Shown: positions 47,242 through 52,346 of the stretch, in pieces
Position numbering within the stretch: position 1 is the first letter of the stretch
How the letters are laid out: each line of letters begins with the position of its first letter
Source of the DNA: Mycobacterium simiae
GTDB taxonomy: Bacteria > Actinomycetota > Actinomycetes > Mycobacteriales > Mycobacteriaceae
Assembly: GCF_008370645.1 (NCBI RefSeq)
Contig: NZ_VTZN01000010.1
Coordinates: 1-52,346, forward strand
Direction: 5' to 3'
Length of the DNA stretch: 52,346 bases
Translations under genes and position numbers: made by a program
Notes under the pieces: model-generated
Told to the model about the DNA's origin: nothing
What the model saw: only the letters and a program-made list of their open reading frames with translations
Database searches by the model: none

Positions 47242-50200
47242 TTAACTAGAGGCGCCCGCCTGACCGTCTACGCCCCGGACTCCGTTGGCACCGGACCGGC
47301 CGTCAGCTCCGTCACCACCTCGAGCGATGGTGCCATTCTTCCCGCCAGCGCCCCCGGCACCACCGTCACCGCCGGAGCCGCCGGCGCCCCCGGAGCCGGC
47401 CTGACCGCCGAGGCCGTGGCTGCCCGCAATGCCTGCCGTTGCCGCACCGCCGGCCCCGCCGGCGCCGCCGTTACCGCCGGCACCACCGTTGCCGCCCACA
47501 CCGCCGTCACCGCCGGCGCCGCCCATTCCGGGGGCAGAATCTCCCGTCAGGACGGGGATTTTGCCGAATGGGCCCCCGAATCGGTAAATGTCGCCGCCGC
47601 CGCCACCACCACCGCCGCGACCGCCACCCGCACCGTCGCCGCCCCCGCCGCCTTGGCCGCCTTGGCCGCCTTGGCCGCCATTGCCGGATTCCCAACCGCC
47701 GGCACCACCGGCTCCGCCTTTACCGCCGGTCCCGCCGGCAAAGGCCGACGCACCAGCACCGCCCCTACCGCCAGCACCACCCTTACCGCCAATAGCGTTG
47801 TAAGCGTCGGCGTCGCCGCCCTTGCCGCCATCACCGCCGTTCGCGCCCGCACCGCCATTCCCGCCGGCGCCGCCCTCGCCGCCGAAAGCTTGACCTATGT
47901 CAACCACGTCCGCACCGTCGAGAACAAGAAGTTCGCCAGTTGCGAATCCCCCTCGTCCGCCGGCACCGCCGTCACCACCGGCACCGCCAGCACCGCCCTT
48001 CCCGCCCTTGCCGCCCTGACCGAAACCGGCAGAGGCATCACCCTGGCCGCCGTCACCGCCCTGCCCACCCTTGGCGCCGAGGCCACCGGCTCCGCCCTTG
48101 CCGCCGTCGCCTCCCTGACGATCGCCAGGGCCAGAATTGCTCGCACCGTCACCTCCGTCGCCACCCCAAATGCCTGTTCCGGTCCCGCCCGAGAATTGGA
48201 CTGCGTCTTTACCGTCAAAGCCGTCGCCCCCTCCGGCCGGCCCGGGGAGCCCGTTGTCGGCCTGTCCAGCTTTGGGGAGGGGAGTGGGGTTGACACCGTC
48301 TGCGCCGTCCGCGCCGGACCCACCATCGCCCCCGGCGCCACCGCCGCCGATTCGCCCCGCATTGCCGCCGGCACCACCCCACCCGCCGCTCCCGCCAGCC
48401 TTCCCTACTCCAGCCGGGGTGGCGTCACCGCCGTCCCCCCCGGCACCGCCATTACCGCCAGCTGGACCGCTAGCACCCTCGCGACCGTCAGCACCATTGA
48501 AATCGATCCCACTGCCGCCACCGCGTCCGGCCGCCCCGCCGAAACCGCGATCACCGCCGTCACCGCCTGAGCCACCGCTGCCGCCGTTGGGCCCGTTGCC
48601 GCCGTCACCGCCAGCTCCGCCATTTCCGGCGCTACCGCCGATGCCGCCGTCACCACCGCGACCCCCCAACGCGGTCGGCGAGAAGCCACCGTCGCCACCG
48701 TCCCCACCCTTGCCGCCGGGCGCTCCGCGCCCGCCACCACCACCGTCTTGGCCGGTGTCCTTGGCACCGTCAGCCCCGGCTCCGCCGTTTCCACCGACAC
48801 CGCCGGCACCCCCACTGCCGCCAGCGCCACCGAAGCCTAAAGCGCTCCCACCAGCCCCGCCCGAACCGCCTTTCCCACCGGCTCCGCCCCGCCCGCCGTC
48901 GGTACCGGCCGCGCCCGCGGCGCTGGCATCGGCGCCGGCCATTCCCGAACCGCCGGGTCCACCGGCGCCACCGATGCCGCCATCACCGACGCGCGTGGCG
49001 TCCCCGCCATCACCACCGGGCCCACCGTCACCACCGACTCCGCCGGGCGCTGTCGTATTTCCGCCGGCACCGCCGACGCCACCAGCACCACCGGCTTGCT
49101 CAGCTTGCAGCGACCGGACGGCGTCGCCGACGTTGTAGGAGAGGAAGCCGCCGCGGCCACGGCCACCGTCGACGCCGTCGAGTCCCTGGCCGCCGCCCTG
49201 TCCGCCGGCACCGCCAGCGCCGCCGCTGGTTCCCGCGCCGCCAGCGCCGCCTGCGCCACCGGCGCCGCCAGCGCCGCCAAGGCCGGCCAGCCCGCCTCGG
49301 CCGCCGGCACCAGCCAGCAGCCCGCCGGCGCCTCCGGCACCGCCATCACCGCCAGGTCCGCCGGTCCCACCGCGAGCGCCGTCACCGCCATCACCGCCCG
49401 CAACGCTTAGGCCCGCCACCCCGGCGCCGCCGGCACCGCCAACACCGCCAGTACCGCCCATCCCGCCGCCTCCACCGGCACCGCCGTCACCCAGCAGCAG
49501 CCCGCCGCGTCCCCCGCCACCGCCGGCACCACCAGCCCCACCTACAACGCCGGCGCCCCCGTCAGCACCTGGATCTCCGACGGCACCGTTGGCGCCGCTG
49601 AAACCAACCCCGCCGGTCCCGCCGTCACCACCGCGACCAAACCATCCGGCGTCACCACCGCGACCGCCGATCCCGCCGGCCCCACCGCCGATCCCGCCGG
49701 CCCCCCCAGTGCCATAGAACAGCCCACCGGCCCCACCAGCCCCGCCCGCCGCGCCCAGACCGCCGGATCCGCCAGCTCCGCCATGCCCAATCAGGCCCGC
49801 AGCTCCGCCGGCACCACCCGCCTGACCGGCAGCACCAGCCGCACCACGGCCACCGTTGCCCCACAACAACCCGGCGTCGCCGCCCGCCTGCCCCGGCGCG
49901 TTGGCATCGACGCCATTACCGATCAAGGCACGCCCTAGAAGCGTCTGGGTCGGCGCATTGACGACGCCCAACACCACCTGCTCAACGTTGGCGAATTCGG
50001 CGGCGACATATGCGGCTGCGCCGCCATTCAGCGCCCGCACAAACTCGTCCTGCGCCCACGCGATCTGCGCAGAAAGCTCCTGATACTGGCGCCCATAGCC
50101 GCTGAACAACGCCGCAATCGCCGCCGACACCTCATCGCCAGCTGCAGCTGCCAACTGCGTCGTCGTCGCCGCCGCCGTCGCATTGGCCGTGCTCACTACC

Positions 50201-50268
50201 GAGCCGACCGCCGCCAAGTTCGCCGCCGCGCCGGACACCAATTCCGGCGCCATCAGAAGAAAGGACAT
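47242..50268 (-). CDS. PE_PGRS family protein
   Basis: The 1008-residue protein starts at ATG 50268 behind GGAGG. Residues 1 to about 100 form the PE domain ([20 protein letters not shown] start, with the YxxxD/E-like region [11 protein letters not shown] just after). From about 125 to the end it is a PGRS domain of GGAGG/GGNGG-type repeats, interrupted by short unique islands at about 373-388, 775-793 and 892-915. PE domains guide export by type VII secretion (usually ESX-5), and PGRS proteins are surface-exposed. M. tuberculosis has no PE_PGRS gene between carD and lpqE as far as I recall. Exact repeat count cannot be trusted without checking assembly. Confidence 0.95.
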   Translation of the reverse strand: MSFLLMAPELVSGAAANLAAVGSVVSTANATAAATTTQLAAAAGDEVSAAIAALFSGYGRQYQELSAQIAWAQDEFVRALNGGAAAYVAAEFANVEQVVLGVVNAPTQTLLGRALIGNGVDANAPGQAGGDAGLLWGNGGRGAAGAAGQAGGAGGAAGLIGHGGAGGSGGLGAAGGAGGAGGLFYGTGGAGGIGGGAGGIGGRGGDAGWFGRGGDGGTGGVGFSGANGAVGDPGADGGAGVVGGAGGAGGGGGRGGLLLGDGGAGGGGGMGGTGGVGGAGGAGVAGLSVAGGDGGDGARGGTGGPGGDGGAGGAGGLLAGAGGRGGLAGLGGAGGAGGAGGAGGAGTSGGAGGAGGQGGGQGLDGVDGGRGRGGFLSYNVGDAVRSLQAEQAGGAGGVGGAGGNTTAPGGVGGDGGPGGDGGDATRVGDGGIGGAGGPGGSGMAGADASAAGAAGTDGGRGGAGGKGGSGGAGGSALGFGGAGGSGGAGGVGGNGGAGADGAKDTGQDGGGGGRGAPGGKGGDGGDGGFSPTALGGRGGDGGIGGSAGNGGAGGDGGNGPNGGSGGSGGDGGDRGFGGAAGRGGGSGIDFNGADGREGASGPAGGNGGAGGDGGDATPAGVGKAGGSGGWGGAGGNAGRIGGGGAGGDGGSGADGADGVNPTPLPKAGQADNGLPGPAGGGDGFDGKDAVQFSGGTGTGIWGGDGGDGASNSGPGDRQGGDGGKGGAGGLGAKGGQGGDGGQGDASAGFGQGGKGGKGGAGGAGGDGGAGGRGGFATGELLVLDGADVVDIGQAFGGEGGAGGNGGAGANGGDGGKGGDADAYNAIGGKGGAGGRGGAGASAFAGGTGGKGGAGGAGGWESGNGGQGGQGGQGGGGGDGAGGGRGGGGGGGGDIYRFGGPFGKIPVLTGDSAPGMGGAGGDGGVGGNGGAGGNGGAGGAGGAATAGIAGSHGLGGQAGSGGAGGSGGDGGAGGAGGKNGTIARGGDGADGRSGANGVRGVDGQAGASS

Positions 50269-50480
50269 GACAAACCTCCATCAACCGACGGCCCCCACTC
50301 ACCTGCCGGTATAGGTAATGGCGATGTCACCGCCATGAAATCTTCGTGAAGTGGCCACCTAGATCCCGAATCGCACCCGCCCTCGACACCGGCATTGCCA
50401 CCGGCGACGCCTGCCTATTGCCGTGCAACGCCGAATCACCGCCAGCGTGCCGTCATGCAACCAATCCAGCTCAAAACCCA

Positions 50481-50760
50481 GGAGAGGCCCCTGGGCGAAC
50501 CCGATTGAAGGCCCGCCTGCCTGGCTAGCCGTCGTCGGCCTGATCGCCAGCGGTCGCGGCGCCGGTCAGAACTCCCAAACCGCCAACCAGAGCCCGCCGT
50601 CAATTACACCGGCTCACAATCAACAACGTGGCGCTGCGCGACATCCGCATTTAGGCCCTGCAGCGCACCGGCGATTTTCCGTAACCCGGCAAACCAGCGA
50701 ACTTGTTGCTGGTGGCCGACGACCAATCGCCCCGAATGTGGCAACGCATTTGGGTTCACT
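50481..50760 (+). pseudogene. Degenerate second copy of lpqE (5' half)
   Basis: The nucleotide sequence runs parallel to intact lpqE at 51715-51990: a GGAGAGG leader, then blocks coding for GxGQxSQTAxQ, INNVALRDIRI and ALQRTGDF. In the lpqE frame there are stops at 50652-50654 (TAG) and 50682-50684 (TAA), plus small indels, and the lipobox cysteine is lost. Similarity fades near 50760 where PE_PGRS-related sequence begins. It cannot encode a lipoprotein. Confidence 0.8.
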
Positions 50761-50846
50761 TAAGCGCAGTCATGCCGCCCACACAGCAGCCGGACCGCCT
50801 TTGGTTTCTGCCGCGTGGGTCCGCCAAAACGGCATCTCGTCCCCAA

Positions 50847-51037
50847 TCAGCTGGAGAAACCCGCCTGGCCGTCGCTGCCGCGCGCACCCTTCGCACCGGA
50901 CGCGCCGTGGTTACCGGCCGCAGCGTGAGCACCGCGGGGACTGTTTTGCCCGCCGGAACCACCAACACCGCCATCACCGCCCTTGCCGCCGCTACCTCCG
51001 AGGCCGCCGGCACCGCCGGCGCCATGGCTACCGCCGG
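50847..51037 (-). pseudogene. 3' end of a second PE_PGRS gene
   Basis: The minus strand encodes [24 protein letters not shown] repeats and ends with a segment GASGAKGARGSDGQAGFSS that parallels the terminus of the intact PE_PGRS ([22 protein letters not shown]). There is no PE domain or start codon: upstream, at about 51038, the sequence changes abruptly to unrelated coding DNA of the opposite strand. It is a truncated leftover. Confidence 0.75.
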
Positions 51038-51571
51038 TGTCGTCCCGTCGCTGCACGTCGACTACAAGACCGCCAAGATCAAGCAGTATCACCAACAAAG
51101 GATGGCGCTGCGCACCGAAACCACCATCAACAACCCCCACGACTTCGGCGTCACCAAACGGCTGACCAGCCTGCCCGAACTTCGGCAGCTCGGCTATTCC
51201 GCCAACCGGCGCCTGCTCGGCGTCCAAACCATCAGCCTCGACCCGATCCGCGGCGCTAAGGCCTTCACCGATCTCACCACGCCCCTCGTCACCGACTCCG
51301 GCACCCGCGCCTGCGTACCCACGGCCTCATCGAACGCATCCCCCGCCGCCAGCGCTACCGCGTCACCGACACCGGGCAGCAACACGCGCTGCTGTTCACC
51401 CACACCCACAACCATCTACTCCGCACCGCCCTGGCCCAAACCAGCGACCCCAGCCCACCCCAGCCATCCCCGCTTCGCCGAGCAGCACACGCCTACCAGA
51501 CCGCCTTCGACGACCTCACCCGCCAAGGCGGCTCGCCGCCTGAACCCAAAACAACCCAACCCCAAACCTGA
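51038..51571 (+). pseudogene. C-terminal fragment of an unknown gene with internal frameshift
   Basis: Coding similarity to a protein family I only vaguely recall from actinobacterial hypothetical proteins begins at about 51040: PSLHVDYKTAKIKQYHQQR, then ALRTETTINNPHDFGVTKRL and LGYSANRRLLGVQTISLDP. Near 51300 the frame shifts, and the continuation LRTHGLIERIPRRQRYRVTD and HALLFTHTHNHLLRTALAQ runs in another frame to TGA at 51569-51571. The N-terminal part is missing. The fragment faces the PGRS remnant head to head at the junction, as expected for an inserted then partially deleted segment. It may derive from a mobile element, but this is not shown. Confidence 0.6.
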
Positions 51572-51729
51572 CTCAAGAATCACGGTTGGGCCACTTAAGC
51601 TACCAACAGGCCCTTAGTCGACACCAGTGCTACCGCCGGCGAAACCAAACTACTACTGTGCATAGTTGAATCGCTGTCAGCATGCCGTCATGTGACCTGC
51701 CATGCTCCGAACTCAGCAGGAGGCATTGA

Positions 51730-52287
51730 GTGAAGCTCTGCAAGATCCGCCTCTCCGTGGCGGGCCTGGTCGCAGCGATCGCCACCTTGACCAGCGGCTG
51801 CGGAACCGGTCAGATCTCCCAGACGGCGTCGCAGGAGTCCGCCGTCAACGGCAACCAGCTAACTATCAACAACGTTGCGCTACGCGACATCCGTGTCCAG
51901 GCCCTGCAGCGCACTGGCGATTTTTTGCCACCGGGCAAGTCAGTGGACTTGGTGCTGGTCGCCGTCAACCAATCCCCGGACGTAGCCGATCGACTGGTGA
52001 GCATCACCAGCGAGGCGGGCACGGTGACGATGAGCGGCGATGCTCGCTTACCGGCGGGCGGCATGCTGTTTATCGGCACGCCGGACGGCCAGGTCGTCGC
52101 GCCAGGCCCCCTTCCGTCCAATCAAACCGCCAGGGCGAGCGTCATGTTGAACAAACCCATCAGCAACGGCCTCATGTATAACTTCACCTTCAATTTCGAA
52201 AAGGCCGGGCAGGGCACCGTCATGGTGCCAATAGCAGCGCCCCTGGCTGAGCCACACGAGCAAACGCCGACTCCGGGCAGACCGTAG
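51730..52287 (+). CDS. lpqE: LpqE lipoprotein
   Basis: GTG at 51730 is preceded by AGGAGG (spacing 6) and gives 185 residues. The signal peptide ends in a lipobox LTSGC with Cys24 as the lipidation site. The mature part (ISQTASQESAVNGNQLTIN, LVLVAVNQSPDVADRLV, LFIGTPDGQVVAPGPLPSN) matches M. tuberculosis LpqE (Rv3584) as I recall. Its biochemical role is unknown; it is a predicted surface lipoprotein. It lies after carD in M. tuberculosis, but here about 4.8 kb of PE_PGRS and duplication debris intervene. Confidence 0.94.
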   Translation: MKLCKIRLSVAGLVAAIATLTSGCGTGQISQTASQESAVNGNQLTINNVALRDIRVQALQRTGDFLPPGKSVDLVLVAVNQSPDVADRLVSITSEAGTVTMSGDARLPAGGMLFIGTPDGQVVAPGPLPSNQTARASVMLNKPISNGLMYNFTFNFEKAGQGTVMVPIAAPLAEPHEQTPTPGRP

Positions 52288-52346
52288 CGCGGCGTTGTCG
52301 GCTCGGGGTTGATGCTCCTATTGATGTCATCCCTGAAGGGGAGGGG

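Overview
The window reads as chromosomal DNA of a slow-growing Mycobacterium close to, but probably not, M. tuberculosis. Supporting this are the high GC content, a 1008-residue PE_PGRS protein, the complete hsaACDB/kshB/kstR/fadE34 cholesterol-degradation locus, MPT70/MPT83-type fasciclin proteins with DipZ, CYP138, and the cysS-ispF-ispD-carD-lpqE block. Comparisons with M. tuberculosis gene order are from memory and no database was searched.

Region 1 (1-9945, all minus strand): the 5' part of an M56 (BlaR1-like) membrane peptidase gene coupled to a BlaI-type repressor gene, then a complete mce operon (yrbEA, yrbEB, mceA-mceF and one Mce-associated gene) whose genes nearly all overlap or abut. 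Mce complexes import lipids; I cannot assign this one to mce1-4. Region 2 (9946-14538): AT-rich regulatory DNA, a GMC/cholesterol-oxidase-like flavoenzyme, a conserved hypothetical protein and a secreted protein with a calcium-loop-like motif.

Region 3 (14567-19960): the steroid ring A/B catabolic genes hsaA, hsaD, hsaC and hsaB (minus) diverge from kshB and an exported protein (plus), with KstR-type operators between them. The nat gene that I expect downstream of hsaB is not there. Region 4 (20070-31242): an accessory stretch of membrane and stress proteins (DUF2254, APC permease, GlsB type) mixed with decayed genes (DUF421, MscS, UPF0114), then cyp138, a TetR regulator, a phytanoyl-CoA-dioxygenase-like protein and a SOUL protein. 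Region 5 (30658-33896): mpt70, dipZ and mpt83, with matched SigK-like promoters in front of both mpt genes.

Region 6 (34032-42501): fadE34 and kstR diverge around a perfect KstR palindrome. They are followed by a LacI regulator, a metal ABC importer with a Zur-box-like element, a 5-oxoprolinase subunit A and a metallo-beta-lactamase-fold protein. Region 7 (42536-46918): a cyclase gene fragment cut at a dispersed inverted repeat, then the housekeeping minus-strand genes tsnR, cysS, ispF, ispD and carD. Region 8 (47242-52287): a PE_PGRS gene, a degenerate copy of lpqE, the 3' end of a second PE_PGRS, a frameshifted gene fragment, and intact lpqE. Together these look like the remains of a tandem duplication plus insertion.

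No tRNA, rRNA, CRISPR array or intact insertion sequence was seen. The strongest unexpected signals are the decayed membrane-protein island, the PE_PGRS/lpqE duplication scar, the matched SigK-like promoters, and several short palindromes or direct repeats in gene-free DNA.
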